In this document: positions 24,042 to 33,018 of the stretch, piece by piece
Position numbering within the stretch: the first letter of the stretch is position 1
How the letters are laid out: every line of letters begins with the position of its first letter
DNA from: an uncultured Mediterraneibacter sp.
GTDB lineage: Bacteria > Bacillota > Clostridia > Lachnospirales > Lachnospiraceae
Direction of reading: 5' to 3'
Assembly: GCA_944376695.1 (NCBI GenBank)
Contig: CALWDM010000023.1
Span: forward strand, 1 to 41,467
Length of the DNA stretch: 41,467 bases
Notes under the pieces: generated by a model
Told to the model about the DNA's origin: nothing
Database searches by the model: none
Seen by the model: only the letters and a program-made list of their open reading frames with translations
Made by a program: the position numbers and the translations under genes

Positions 24042-25097
24042 CTATTCCTCTGCCGCCTCCCCGCCGTCTTTTATATAATCTTCTACAGTATCCCTGGTGA
24101 TCTTCCAGTGAGACAGATAAATACATCTTTCCTTTTCAAAATCGATCTCCTGCATCCCCTCGCCGGTGGCGATCGCCACAGCCAGCCGGACCATCGCTTC
24201 TGCCTGTCCTTCTTTGTCATTGTATACTGTGCCGCGCATATCCAAATCCAAAACAGCCTGGAGTCCCACATCCGTGCCGTCGATTCCGAAGATCACCGGA
24301 GCTTCCTCCCGGGCAACCTCCAGATTTTTATATGCGTCGATCGCGCCAAGCGCCATATCGTCATTATTGGCCAGTACAAGCTCGATCTCGTCGTGATACT
24401 GGCTGGCCATCTGTTCCATACGGTTTTGAGCCTGGGCGCGGTTCCAGTTGGCGATCTGATAGCTCAGCTTCTCCAGCTCAACTCCGCTGTTCCTCAGCGC
24501 GTCAACCGCGTTTTCCGTGCGGATGATCGCATCCTGATGTCCCGCCTCACCCTCCAGGATCACATACTGGATCTTTCCATCTTTATTGCGGTCTATGGAA
24601 TCGTCAGACAGGATCGCTTCCGCGGCGAGCTCCCCCTGCATGACGCCCGCCTGCTCCGCATACGCGCCCACATAATAAAGCCTCTCCCACTGCATCAGAT
24701 CTTCCGCTACAGGCTCCCGGTTAAAAAAGATGATGGGGACATCATTATCCCTTGCAAGATCGATGATCTCCGACGGATCGGCGCGGTCCACCAGATTCAC
24801 GCACAGCAGGCCGCATCCCGCGTCAATCAATTCCTTGACCTGGTCATTCTGGGTCCTCTGCGACCCTGCCGCGTCGCGGATCGTCACCGTCACCTCCATC
24901 CCGTCCTCCTCCAGCTCCCCCAGCTGCTCCCGGAAGCTTTCCAGCAGGCCGTTCAGGAAGGTATCGCTCTGATTATAATATGTCACTCCGATATGGAGCT
25001 TCTCCGAAACCACCGCCGACCTGTCTGAACAGGCGCCCAGGAACTGCGCTGCCATACACAGCGCCAAAACTGGCAGAAACATTTTCTTTAATCTCAT
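24042..25097 (-). CDS. Galactose/glucose-binding lipoprotein of the sensor operon (normal domain order)
   Basis: A 351-residue periplasmic-type binding protein of the MglB family, held as a lipoprotein (lipobox LGAC, Cys23). Order is canonical: LHIGVTYYNQSDTFLNGL, LLCVNLVDRADPSEII, VPIIFFNREP, the calcium loop DRNKDGKIQYV, GHQDAIIRTEN, ANNDDMALGA and FGIDGTDVGL. These match the sugar-contact segments of E. coli MglB. RBS GGAGGTGTCAT precedes ATG 25097. It is the last gene of the response regulator, kinase, anchored binding protein operon, so it may feed the sensor rather than the importer. Compare with the permuted paralogue at 33019-34293. No convincing terminator follows. Confidence 0.88.
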   Translation of the reverse strand: MRLKKMFLPVLALCMAAQFLGACSDRSAVVSEKLHIGVTYYNQSDTFLNGLLESFREQLGELEEDGMEVTVTIRDAAGSQRTQNDQVKELIDAGCGLLCVNLVDRADPSEIIDLARDNDVPIIFFNREPVAEDLMQWERLYYVGAYAEQAGVMQGELAAEAILSDDSIDRNKDGKIQYVILEGEAGHQDAIIRTENAVDALRNSGVELEKLSYQIANWNRAQAQNRMEQMASQYHDEIELVLANNDDMALGAIDAYKNLEVAREEAPVIFGIDGTDVGLQAVLDLDMRGTVYNDKEGQAEAMVRLAVAIATGEGMQEIDFEKERCIYLSHWKITRDTVEDYIKDGGEAAEE

Positions 25098-25143
25098 ATG
25101 ACACCTCCGGTTTCCTGCCTCCCTTCCGCATGAAAGGCGGCCG

Positions 25144-26109
25144 CTACTGGCTCATGGTAAAAAGTATCTCCTGATTTTCTTTTGTGAACAATTCCTCCTG
25201 GCGGATCGCCGTATATGAGACGGTTCTGTCCCGCATCCGGTAGAAAAGCTCTCTCAGCTGGCTGGCAGCCTCTGTCAGGCTCTGATACCCTACGTTAAAT
25301 TCGTCTGGCACGATAAGGCACTCCACAGCCCCCGTATCCAGATAATATGCCGCCTCCGTGGAATGCCCGATCCCGTATACCCTGGCTCCCTGCAGATCAT
25401 TGGAGGAAGAATACGCTCCCGCCGCCGTCAGGCTGGCGTCATCAAGGGCGGCCACACAGTCTGCCTCCGGCTGCGCGGTCATGTCTGCCGGCCATTCTCC
25501 GGAAGCGCCGGTTTCCACACTCCAGATAACGGATGCTCCGGCCTTTTTCACCGTATCCTGAAAGCCCTGTTTTCTGTCAAGGACCGCCTGCGAAGCCGTA
25601 CTCTCCAGCAAAATCCCCAGCTTCTTTCCCTCCAGATTTCCCCCGTTGTCCTCCAGCAGTTCCTCCGCAAGCGCCGTCCCCATGCCATAGTTATCCGGCG
25701 CCACAGCCGGAAGGTCCGAAACGCCGTCTTCTTCAGGCGCATACCCTATGAGCATGACCGGAAGCTTCCGCTCCAGCTTCAGGAGCATTTCCTCCGCCCC
25801 GGGGAGCGGCTGCACGATGACAGAGTCCGCTCCGTTATCGATCTCCGTCTGGATCAGCCGCTGCTGTTCCTCCACCGTAAGCTCCTCCCCGGTACTTACG
25901 AAAAACAGCTCCACCCCGTTATCCTCCGCCGCCATTCTCAATCCGTACTTGAAGGCCGACCACTGTGTATCGTCAGAATCCGCAACGATCACGGAGAGCT
26001 GATCCAGGTTTCTCCCCCTCCGCTCCCACAACATGGTGATCGCTACAAGACACACCAAAACAGCCAGTACAGCCTCTGTGATTATAAATATTTTACTGCC
26101 TTTTTTCAT
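25144..26109 (-). CDS. Membrane-anchored sugar-binding protein, probable sensor subunit
   Basis: A 321-residue protein with an uncleaved-looking N-terminal membrane span (about residues 8-28, no lipobox Cys) and a type I periplasmic binding fold (LSVIVADSDDTQWSAFKYGL, GADSVIVQPLPG, LPVMLIGYAP, KLGILLES, QGFQDTVKKAGA). Its start overlaps the kinase stop (ATGA), so production is coupled. Known analogue: XylFII of clostridia, a membrane-anchored xylose-binding protein that complexes with the LytS kinase and signals through YesN. I infer the same role here, sensing a hexose or related sugar for the kinase. The ligand cannot be read from sequence. Confidence 0.75.
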   Translation of the reverse strand: MKKGSKIFIITEAVLAVLVCLVAITMLWERRGRNLDQLSVIVADSDDTQWSAFKYGLRMAAEDNGVELFFVSTGEELTVEEQQRLIQTEIDNGADSVIVQPLPGAEEMLLKLERKLPVMLIGYAPEEDGVSDLPAVAPDNYGMGTALAEELLEDNGGNLEGKKLGILLESTASQAVLDRKQGFQDTVKKAGASVIWSVETGASGEWPADMTAQPEADCVAALDDASLTAAGAYSSSNDLQGARVYGIGHSTEAAYYLDTGAVECLIVPDEFNVGYQSLTEAASQLRELFYRMRDRTVSYTAIRQEELFTKENQEILFTMSQ

Positions 26110-27968
26110 CCCTGTTTCTCCTGTGTCCCCGTATCCTGTGTCCCCTCTCTGCCCCAGATGCGTCCCTGTTCCAGGAGCTTCCGGTTTTCCTCCGTATACG
26201 GGATCGCGGGGACGCGGATCGAGACAGTCGTTCCCTCATCCGGCTCGCTTTTTATCTGAAGTCCGTACTCTTTCCCAAAAAGGATCTGTATCCGGTTATT
26301 CACATTTACAAGACCTACTCCCGAACCGTGCTTATGGCTCCGGCTTCTGCCTGTGAGCACAAGGCTGCCCTGCTCTTCGGACATGCCAAAGCCGTTGTCT
26401 GACACGGAGAGGAGGACCGTCCCGTTCTCTTCCCTTCCGGTCACGCGGATCTCCCCGCTGTCATCCATACCCTCTACGCCATAGTTGATCGCATTTTCCA
26501 GAAGCGGCTGCAGGACCAGCTTTACGATACAGTACGAATACACCGCCGGATCGATGTCAAAAACAACCGAAAAAGTATTTTTGTAGCGGATCATCTGGAT
26601 GTTCATATAGCTCTGCGCGTGCTGCAGCTCATCCCTGATACTGATGACAGTGCGTCCTTTGGAAAGGCTGATCCGAAAAAGCTTTGCCAGCTGTGAGATC
26701 ATAAATACCGCCTCGTCGTTGCGCTCCCCTTCGACCATCCATGTAATAGATTCCAGAGCGTTATAGAGAAAATGAGGGTTGATCTGGCTCTGAAGCGCTT
26801 CAAACTCACTCTTTCTCCGCTCATTCTGCTCCAGCACGATCTTTTTCATCAGTGTGTCGATCTGCTCATAGGAATTCTGAATGGACAATCCCAGATGTCT
26901 GATCTCCGATGAGCCTCCGATATAAATCTCCGGAGTCTCCCCCGCCTCATATTCTTTGACTGAATCATTCAGCTTCAGGATCGGGCTGGAAATCCTGAGC
27001 GCTACCACGCGGTTAATGAGCGCCAGCATCATCGCCATAAGCAGGATAATCAGAATGATAAAATAGCGGATGTTGATCGTCCCCGCGCTCAAGGCATCGT
27101 AGGGGAGCACACCGACCAGCTTCCAGCCGGTATAGCTGATCGTATTGACAATCACCTTTCTCTGTTCCCCCTGGAATGTCAGGTCATACACCCCGTCTTT
27201 GTATTTTGCCACCGCCTCGCTGTCCTCACTGATGATACCGTCGCTGATCTGTATCTGCTGGGGATGATAGATGATTTCTCCCTTACTGTCACACAGATAA
27301 TAGTACTGCCCGTTATCTGCAGTATTGATCTGGTTCATCATGCGGGAAATGGCAGAATAATCCATATCCACCAGCAGCACCCCAAGCTGGGAAACCCCAT
27401 TGTCCGTCAGCTCCACCGCACGGCTCAGAGAGATCACCCAATAATACCGATGCGTGCCGTCGTCAAACAGGTTCTGGATATGAGGGGTAGAAAAATGCAT
27501 ATTCTCCATCTCCTCCATCGCCTGCTTATACCAGTCCTGCTCCACTACGCCGGGGGCCTCCTTCTGCGCGGCGACAGGCTCTGCAGCCATCAGGCTTCCA
27601 TAATCATTGTAAATGGCAATGCTCTGCAGATTATCTCTGTTCGCCTCATACAGCAGGTTCATCTTTGTCTGGATTTCCTGATCCCGGGCAGACAGGTCAT
27701 TCTCTTTTATGACATTATAATACGCGGCGTCCGATATCTGTCTCATGCTGACCAGGTAATCCTCCAGAGTCTCCCCGGTCTGTTCCATCAGCATTCCGGT
27801 GCTCTGGACCATCGCTTCCCGCGATATAGTAGAAAATCTGATGTACAGCACAATACCCAGTATCAGCATGATAGAGACTGATATCACAGTAAATGCCGCA
27901 ATGATCGTAGACTGTATGCCGCTCGGTCTCAGCCTTTCCAAACAGCTTAACTTCTTATCTCTCCCCAT
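26106..27968 (-). CDS. Sensor histidine kinase, YesM/LytS type
   Basis: A 620-residue sensor kinase with membrane spans at about 20-44 and 300-322, an extracellular Cache-like region between them and a HAMP-like linker (about 320-375). The His_kinase domain has the acceptor His399 in QSQINPHFLYNALESI, the N box PLLENAINYGVEG, and the G boxes DNGFGMS and GSGVGLVNVNNRI. The start at ATG 27968 overlaps the end of the regulator gene by 14 bases; GGAGCACACGG precedes it. A longer frame to 28025 lies wholly within the regulator gene. With the downstream anchored binding protein and the upstream regulator it forms a three-part signalling unit. Confidence 0.93.
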   Translation of the reverse strand: MGRDKKLSCLERLRPSGIQSTIIAAFTVISVSIMLILGIVLYIRFSTISREAMVQSTGMLMEQTGETLEDYLVSMRQISDAAYYNVIKENDLSARDQEIQTKMNLLYEANRDNLQSIAIYNDYGSLMAAEPVAAQKEAPGVVEQDWYKQAMEEMENMHFSTPHIQNLFDDGTHRYYWVISLSRAVELTDNGVSQLGVLLVDMDYSAISRMMNQINTADNGQYYYLCDSKGEIIYHPQQIQISDGIISEDSEAVAKYKDGVYDLTFQGEQRKVIVNTISYTGWKLVGVLPYDALSAGTINIRYFIILIILLMAMMLALINRVVALRISSPILKLNDSVKEYEAGETPEIYIGGSSEIRHLGLSIQNSYEQIDTLMKKIVLEQNERRKSEFEALQSQINPHFLYNALESITWMVEGERNDEAVFMISQLAKLFRISLSKGRTVISIRDELQHAQSYMNIQMIRYKNTFSVVFDIDPAVYSYCIVKLVLQPLLENAINYGVEGMDDSGEIRVTGREENGTVLLSVSDNGFGMSEEQGSLVLTGRSRSHKHGSGVGLVNVNNRIQILFGKEYGLQIKSEPDEGTTVSIRVPAIPYTEENRKLLEQGRIWGREGTQDTGTQEKQG

Positions 27969-29562
27969 CCGTGTGCTCCGCTCTGTACTTTGACGGCGAC
28001 ACCCCGAACTGTCTCTTAAATACATAGCTGAAATAGTTCGGATCCGCGTAGCCTACCTGCTTTGCTATAATATAATTCTTTTCATTCGTCTCGATCAGCA
28101 GACGGGAAGCCTGCTCCATGCGGTAATCCGTAAGATATCCGATAAAAGACTTCCCGGTCTCCTTCTTAAAAATCGTAGAGAAGTAAGAATTGGATACGTT
28201 CAAAGCGCTGCACACGCTATCCAGCGACAGCGTGTCATCCGCATAATTATTGCGCACATACTCCTGACCTTTAATTACAAACGACTGGGTGGATCTGCTC
28301 CGGGCATTGATCAGACTGATGCGGAAAGCCTGGCTGATCTCCAGAAGCCAGTTTCGCAGAGCTTTCGGCTCCAGGTCGAGAAGGCTGCTGTACAGATCCT
28401 TCATATCTGCTGGGAAATTCCCATCCGCTATGCCGTTATTGACGGAAAACCGGTAAAGCGCGCCGGTCATCTCAATGACTGCGATGTGGTGATACTGGAG
28501 TGATTTTTCCGGGAATACCACCTTCTTCATATATTTATCTACCGCCTCAGTCACATTCTCCTCGGTCCCCAGACGAATCGCCTTAAACAGCGCGTTGAGT
28601 TCATTGTCCGGGGCTGTGGCCTCCCCCTTCTCCCGGGGCGCGATCTCCCTGATGTTGACTGCTCTGCACGCCCCGTAGATCACGCGATAGGACACCGCCT
28701 CCCTGGCAGTGCTGTAAGACTGCGGCAGATCCATGATATTCTCGCAGATCTGCCCCACTCCGACAGTAACCACCGCGCCGATGATCTTCCTGGCATACTT
28801 GCAGAAGCGGTCGCACTCGTCAGTCAGTTCTGAAAGCATATCCAGATTCTCCAGCCGGGCGATCATGACCGTATTCCCAAGATAGGAAAAGCTTTTCGTG
28901 TCCCACCGTGCGCCGAGACGCTCCTCAGCCTGCTTCCTGACAGACGTGGCCATCAGAAGCGGATTCATATTCTCCGGCACCTGCGTAGAAGAAGTATGTA
29001 TGACGATACAGCAGAAATACGGTCCGGCAAAGGAGATCTGACAGTCTGACAGATACGCCTCCAGCTCCTCCTCCTGTATCCGCCCCTCGATCAGCATAGA
29101 ATAAAAGTTTGCCTGCAGTAAGGGCAGGGACTCCATATAATACTTCTGCAGTATCTGCACGCTTCTCTTTTCACTGATCTCCTGGTCCAGCCTGATTTTC
29201 AGCGTTGTAAAAACATTGGTCAGCTCTGTGGCATTGACCGGCTTTAAGATATAGTCCGCGATTTCAAGATGGATCGCCTCTTTCGCATACTCGAACTCAT
29301 CAAATCCGGTAAACAGCAAAATCTTTGTGGCAGGATATTCCACCCTGATCCTGTGTGAGAGCTCCAGCCCGTCCATGTAGGGCATCCTGATATCTGTCAT
29401 AACCACATCCGGCTGGTATTCCTCTACCATCTCCAGCGCCTTTATCCCATTGTTGGCATATCCAATGACAGAAAAACCGAGACTCTCCCAGTTGAGCTTC
29501 TTCATGATCACACGGATCACTTCTTCTTCATCGTCTGCCAAAAGTACTGTATATAAATTCAT
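27955..29562 (-). CDS. Response regulator, YesN/AraC type
   Basis: A 535-residue response regulator. The receiver domain (1-125) has the acidic pair DD at 10-11, phospho-acceptor Asp57 in VVMTDIRMPYMDG and the conserved Lys in ILKPV. A long middle region links to a C-terminal AraC DNA-binding domain (about 430-530; LSLDSVCSALNVSNSYFSTIFKKETGKSF and IAKQVGYADPNYFSYVFKRQFGVSPSKYR). It is first in its operon with its own promoter at 29594-29622 and lies just after the mgl operon, which it most likely controls; candidate binding repeats lie upstream of mglB at 34371-34405. Confidence 0.94.
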   Translation of the reverse strand: MNLYTVLLADDEEEVIRVIMKKLNWESLGFSVIGYANNGIKALEMVEEYQPDVVMTDIRMPYMDGLELSHRIRVEYPATKILLFTGFDEFEYAKEAIHLEIADYILKPVNATELTNVFTTLKIRLDQEISEKRSVQILQKYYMESLPLLQANFYSMLIEGRIQEEELEAYLSDCQISFAGPYFCCIVIHTSSTQVPENMNPLLMATSVRKQAEERLGARWDTKSFSYLGNTVMIARLENLDMLSELTDECDRFCKYARKIIGAVVTVGVGQICENIMDLPQSYSTAREAVSYRVIYGACRAVNIREIAPREKGEATAPDNELNALFKAIRLGTEENVTEAVDKYMKKVVFPEKSLQYHHIAVIEMTGALYRFSVNNGIADGNFPADMKDLYSSLLDLEPKALRNWLLEISQAFRISLINARSRSTQSFVIKGQEYVRNNYADDTLSLDSVCSALNVSNSYFSTIFKKETGKSFIGYLTDYRMEQASRLLIETNEKNYIIAKQVGYADPNYFSYVFKRQFGVSPSKYRAEHTDGER

Positions 29563-29593
29563 ATTTTATCTCCGCAGCTAATTTTCTCAAATC

Positions 29594-29622
29594 ATTATAT
29601 CAAACAGATAAACCCCTGTAAA
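29594..29622 (-). promoter_or_regulatory. Promoter of the sensor operon
   Basis: Minus-strand -35 TTTACA (29617-29622) and -10 TATAAT (29594-29599) with a 17-bp spacer, starting near 29587 and leaving a short leader before the regulator ATG at 29562. Confidence 0.75.
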
Positions 29623-29628
29623 TGAGAA

Positions 29629-29650
29629 GAACCGGATTGACATCCGGCTC
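29629..29650 (-). terminator. mgl operon terminator
   Basis: Stem GAGCCGGAT/ATCCGGTTC (29642-29650 with 29629-29637, tetraloop GTCA, one G-U pair) followed by TTCTCATTT on the minus strand, about 75 bp past the mglC stop. The T-run is broken, so termination may be partial. Confidence 0.55.
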
Positions 29651-29727
29651 TGTTCCCATTTTTAAATTTCCCCATTTTGTCACGGTCCTGCCCGCACTGT
29701 ACTCTTCTGTCCCCGGAGCCGTACCGA

Positions 29728-31383
29728 TTACTTTTTCTGAACATACTTCAGGCAGTCCAGCGTTACCGCTACGAGGATGATGATACCTGAGAATACGAAC
29801 TGAAGGTTTGTATCTATGCCAAGTATCGTCAGAGAATATGTCAGCGCTGTAAAGATAAACACGCCGACAACCACGCCTGATATCTTACCGATACCACCCG
29901 TGAAGGATACGCCGCCCACAACGCAGGCCGCGATCGCATCCATCTCCCAGCCCTGCCCGTAAGCTGCAGAGCCGGAGCCTACCATTCTGAGGCATTCCAG
30001 CCAGGAACCGAATCCATACAGGATACCCGCCAGAACAAACGCCCCCACTGTCACAGCGAATACAGAAATACCGGAAACGGACGCCGCCTCCGCATTCCCT
30101 CCGACAGCATACAGGTTTTTACCAAATGTCGTCTTGTTCCAGATAAACCATACGATCACGATCGCCGCGATCGCCCAGAGGATGATCGTCGGGAATGTCC
30201 CGATCTTCGGGATGACCATGCCCGGGATCGAAGGTTCGATAGCGCCGAAGGATACACCCTTTGTAGCATATGTAATAAGTCCGAAGATCACAAGCATGTT
30301 CGCCATAGTCGAGATGAACGGATGCATCTTGAACCTGGCGGTAAAGAACCCTGCGATCGTCGTAAAGAACGTACATAAAAGAACGCACATCACAAGCGCG
30401 AGGATCACTCTTCCGACAACCGGCACTGACGTAAAGTCAAAAACGTGTCCAAACACCCCGCCTGTATTCACTCCCTGATGCATGATGATCGTCGCTGTCG
30501 TCATACCCATACCGACCATACGCCCGATGGACAGGTCCGTGCCCGCAAGAAGAATGAGCGCCGCGACGCCAAGCGCGAGGAACATTCGGGGCGAAGCCTG
30601 CTGCAGAATATTCAGTACATTGTTATATGTCAGCAGCGGCGATCCCTTCACGATCGGCGTAATGATACAAAGAGCGATGAAGATCAGGATGATCGCGATA
30701 TACAGACCATTGCGCAGGAGAAATTCCCTGCGGTTGAACGTATATTTATAGTTCTCCCATCTCTGTGCCGCTGACTCCGCAAAGGTGAACCTGGACATGC
30801 GGAGCAGGTCGATCAGATGATATTTCCAGGCAAAGGCGGCGTGCTGTCTGTCTTTGATCTCCTGGAAATCTTTCTGCAGCTCCAGCTTCGCGTCGAACAG
30901 ACGGTTTTTATAAACATATTTCTCGTCCCTGATCTCCTGCTGGTCAGAAAGCTTTGACAGATTCTGCTGATGCTCTTTGTGCAGTTCCTCCACTTTTTTC
31001 TGATACTTCTCTTTTGCGGCTGCCTTTTCCTGCGCGCAGCTCTCTTTTACCTTCTGGAAGTATTCACTGTCAAAGTGTGCTTTAATATAACTCTCCGCCT
31101 CAGAGATCAGCTTCGCGATCTCTCCTCTGTTCTCTGCTTCCACGGCCTTCGCATTTTCCAGTTCGCTCCTGGCCTGTGCGATTCTGTTCTGTCTTTCACC
31201 GGATGTCAGGCTTTTATCCCTCTTCGCCGCGTCGATCGCGTTCTGAAGAGATACGATCTTATCCGTACCATCTACCCTCAAATTATCGATCTTTTTCTGA
31301 ATTTTACCAACATGATCCTCGATCGGCCTGCGGAGCTCAAGCTCCTGCTCCGCCGTAAGGATCTTACTGTTTCCATTAGTCAT
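29728..31383 (-). CDS. mglC: Galactose-type ABC transporter permease with long N-terminal coiled-coil extension
   Basis: A 551-residue protein. Residues 225-551 are an MglC/RbsC-type permease: LAGTDLSIGRMVGMG, MHPFISTMANMLVIFGL, GKNLYAVGGNAEAASVSGI and AACVVGGVSFTGGIGKISG are family hallmarks, with about eight to ten membrane spans. Residues 1-220 are a charged, Lys/Glu/Gln-rich helical region that looks like a coiled coil and is absent from E. coli MglC (336 residues). The extension should lie in the cytoplasm near the ATPase. It is the last gene of mglB-mglA-mglC, 18 bp after mglA. Confidence 0.92.
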   Translation of the reverse strand: MTNGNSKILTAEQELELRRPIEDHVGKIQKKIDNLRVDGTDKIVSLQNAIDAAKRDKSLTSGERQNRIAQARSELENAKAVEAENRGEIAKLISEAESYIKAHFDSEYFQKVKESCAQEKAAAKEKYQKKVEELHKEHQQNLSKLSDQQEIRDEKYVYKNRLFDAKLELQKDFQEIKDRQHAAFAWKYHLIDLLRMSRFTFAESAAQRWENYKYTFNRREFLLRNGLYIAIILIFIALCIITPIVKGSPLLTYNNVLNILQQASPRMFLALGVAALILLAGTDLSIGRMVGMGMTTATIIMHQGVNTGGVFGHVFDFTSVPVVGRVILALVMCVLLCTFFTTIAGFFTARFKMHPFISTMANMLVIFGLITYATKGVSFGAIEPSIPGMVIPKIGTFPTIILWAIAAIVIVWFIWNKTTFGKNLYAVGGNAEAASVSGISVFAVTVGAFVLAGILYGFGSWLECLRMVGSGSAAYGQGWEMDAIAACVVGGVSFTGGIGKISGVVVGVFIFTALTYSLTILGIDTNLQFVFSGIIILVAVTLDCLKYVQKK

Positions 31384-31401
31384 ATCCTTTAATCTCCCTC
31401 A

Positions 31402-32910
31402 CTATAGGTACTTTGCACTGAGCCGCAGAAGTTCTTCCTGGTTTGTCTCTTTTGTATTGACAATTCCAGAAAGGCGTCCGTTTGACATAACGCCGATGCG
31501 GTTCGTAATTCCCAGGATCTCCGGCATCTCAGATGAGACAACAATGACCGTCTTGCCCTGCTTCGCCATATCAATGATCAGTTCATATATCTCGTATTTC
31601 GCTCCCACGTCGATCCCTCTCGTGGGCTCATCCATCAGGAACACCTGCGGACTGCGCTCCAGCCATTTCCCAAAGATAACCTTCTGCTGATTCCCGCCGG
31701 AAAGGCTCGAGATCATATCATCCGGTCCCATGCATTTCGTGTGCATGACTTTGATTTCCTTTGCAGTCGCTTTCACCATCTTGGAAACCGAAAGCGCCGG
31801 TCCGGATTTATACTGGTTCAGATTCGCGATCGTCGTATTGAACGTCAGGTCCCCTTTGAGGAAAAGCCCGTTCGCCTTACGCTCCTCCGTAATCATGGCA
31901 AACCCGTGATCCATCGCTTCTCTGGCGCTGTTAAAATTCATAAGGCGGTTATTCAGATAGACCCGCCCGGCCGCTCTGGTCCTCACGCCAAAGATCGTCT
32001 CCAGAAGCTCTGTCCGCCCGGCTCCCACCAGGCCGTACAGTCCAAATATCTCCCCTTCTTTCACGTCAAATGTAATATCCTGCAGATGGGGTTCAAATTT
32101 TGTGGACAGATGCTGAATGGACAGGATCACCTCCTTCGGGGTATTGTCCACCGGAGGGAACCGGTTCTCGAGAGACCGTCCGACCATCGCCGCAATCAGC
32201 TCGTTCATATCTGTATCTCTGATTCCCTTTGTCATAACCAGATTACCGTCGCGGAGTACGGACACCTCGTCGCAGATCGTAAAGATCTCATCCATTTTAT
32301 GCGAGATATAGATCAGGGAAATGCCCTGTTCCTTCAGCATATTCATCATCTCGAACAGCTTATCGACCTCCTGCACGGTCAGAGAGGACGTAGGCTCATC
32401 GAGAACGATCACTTTTGAATTATAGGATATCGCCTTGGCAATCTCGCACATCTGCCTCTGCGAAACAGACATATTCCGCATCGGCTGCGTGAGGTTCACT
32501 GTCATCCCCAGCTTTCTGAACAGCTCGGAGGCTTCTTTTTTCATCCTTCCCTCATCGACCACGCCCAGGGGATTCACCGGATACCGCCCAAGAAATAAAT
32601 TGTCCATTACATTTCTTTCCAGGCACTGATTCAATTCCTGATGCACCATTGCAATCCCGTTTTCAAGCGCGTCTTTGGGACCTGAGAAGCTCACTTCCCT
32701 GCCGTCAAGGAAGACCGATCCTTCGTCTTTCTGATAAGTGCCGAAGAGGCACTTCATCATCGTTGACTTGCCGGCGCCGTTTTCACCCATAAGCCCCATA
32801 ACGGTACCGCGCTTTACGTCGAGGCTGATGTGATCCAGCACCCGGTTGCGCCCGAAGGACTTGCTCATGCCGCGTATCGATAAGACGATATCATCTTTCT
32901 TATCTGTCAT
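31402..32910 (-). CDS. mglA: Galactose/methyl-galactoside ABC transporter ATPase (tandem ABC)
   Basis: A 502-residue ATPase with two ABC domains, the usual arrangement for monosaccharide importers of the MglA/RbsA group. Domain 1 has Walker A GENGAGKST, signature MSVSQRQMCEIAKA and Walker B VIVLDEPTSSL. Domain 2 has the degenerate P-loop GLVGAGRTE, signature LSGGNQQKVIFG and FLMDEPTRGIDVG. ATG 32910 follows GGAGTAAAAACA; the frame continues to 32949 but has no site there. Length equals E. coli MglA (506). It powers MglC together with the binding protein encoded just upstream. Confidence 0.96.
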   Translation of the reverse strand: MTDKKDDIVLSIRGMSKSFGRNRVLDHISLDVKRGTVMGLMGENGAGKSTMMKCLFGTYQKDEGSVFLDGREVSFSGPKDALENGIAMVHQELNQCLERNVMDNLFLGRYPVNPLGVVDEGRMKKEASELFRKLGMTVNLTQPMRNMSVSQRQMCEIAKAISYNSKVIVLDEPTSSLTVQEVDKLFEMMNMLKEQGISLIYISHKMDEIFTICDEVSVLRDGNLVMTKGIRDTDMNELIAAMVGRSLENRFPPVDNTPKEVILSIQHLSTKFEPHLQDITFDVKEGEIFGLYGLVGAGRTELLETIFGVRTRAAGRVYLNNRLMNFNSAREAMDHGFAMITEERKANGLFLKGDLTFNTTIANLNQYKSGPALSVSKMVKATAKEIKVMHTKCMGPDDMISSLSGGNQQKVIFGKWLERSPQVFLMDEPTRGIDVGAKYEIYELIIDMAKQGKTVIVVSSEMPEILGITNRIGVMSNGRLSGIVNTKETNQEELLRLSAKYL

Positions 32911-32957
32911 TGTTTTTACTCCTGTATTATCATAATCTACTTCTGTCAAAAGAAGGT

Positions 32958-32983
32958 AACAGGGAGAATTGCTTCTCCCTGTT
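32958..32983 (-). promoter_or_regulatory. Intercistronic hairpin between mglB and mglA
   Basis: A perfect 11-bp stem AACAGGGAGAA/TTCTCCCTGTT (32958-32968 with 32973-32983) with a four-base loop lies 35 bp after the mglB stop. The following minus-strand sequence ACCTTCTTTTGAC has only a short T-run. Such hairpins commonly protect or partly terminate the message so that the binding protein is made in excess over the ATPase and permease. Confidence 0.65.
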
Positions 32984-33018
32984 GATCCCCCTCCTCCTTA
33001 TTTCCGAATATGTATTGA

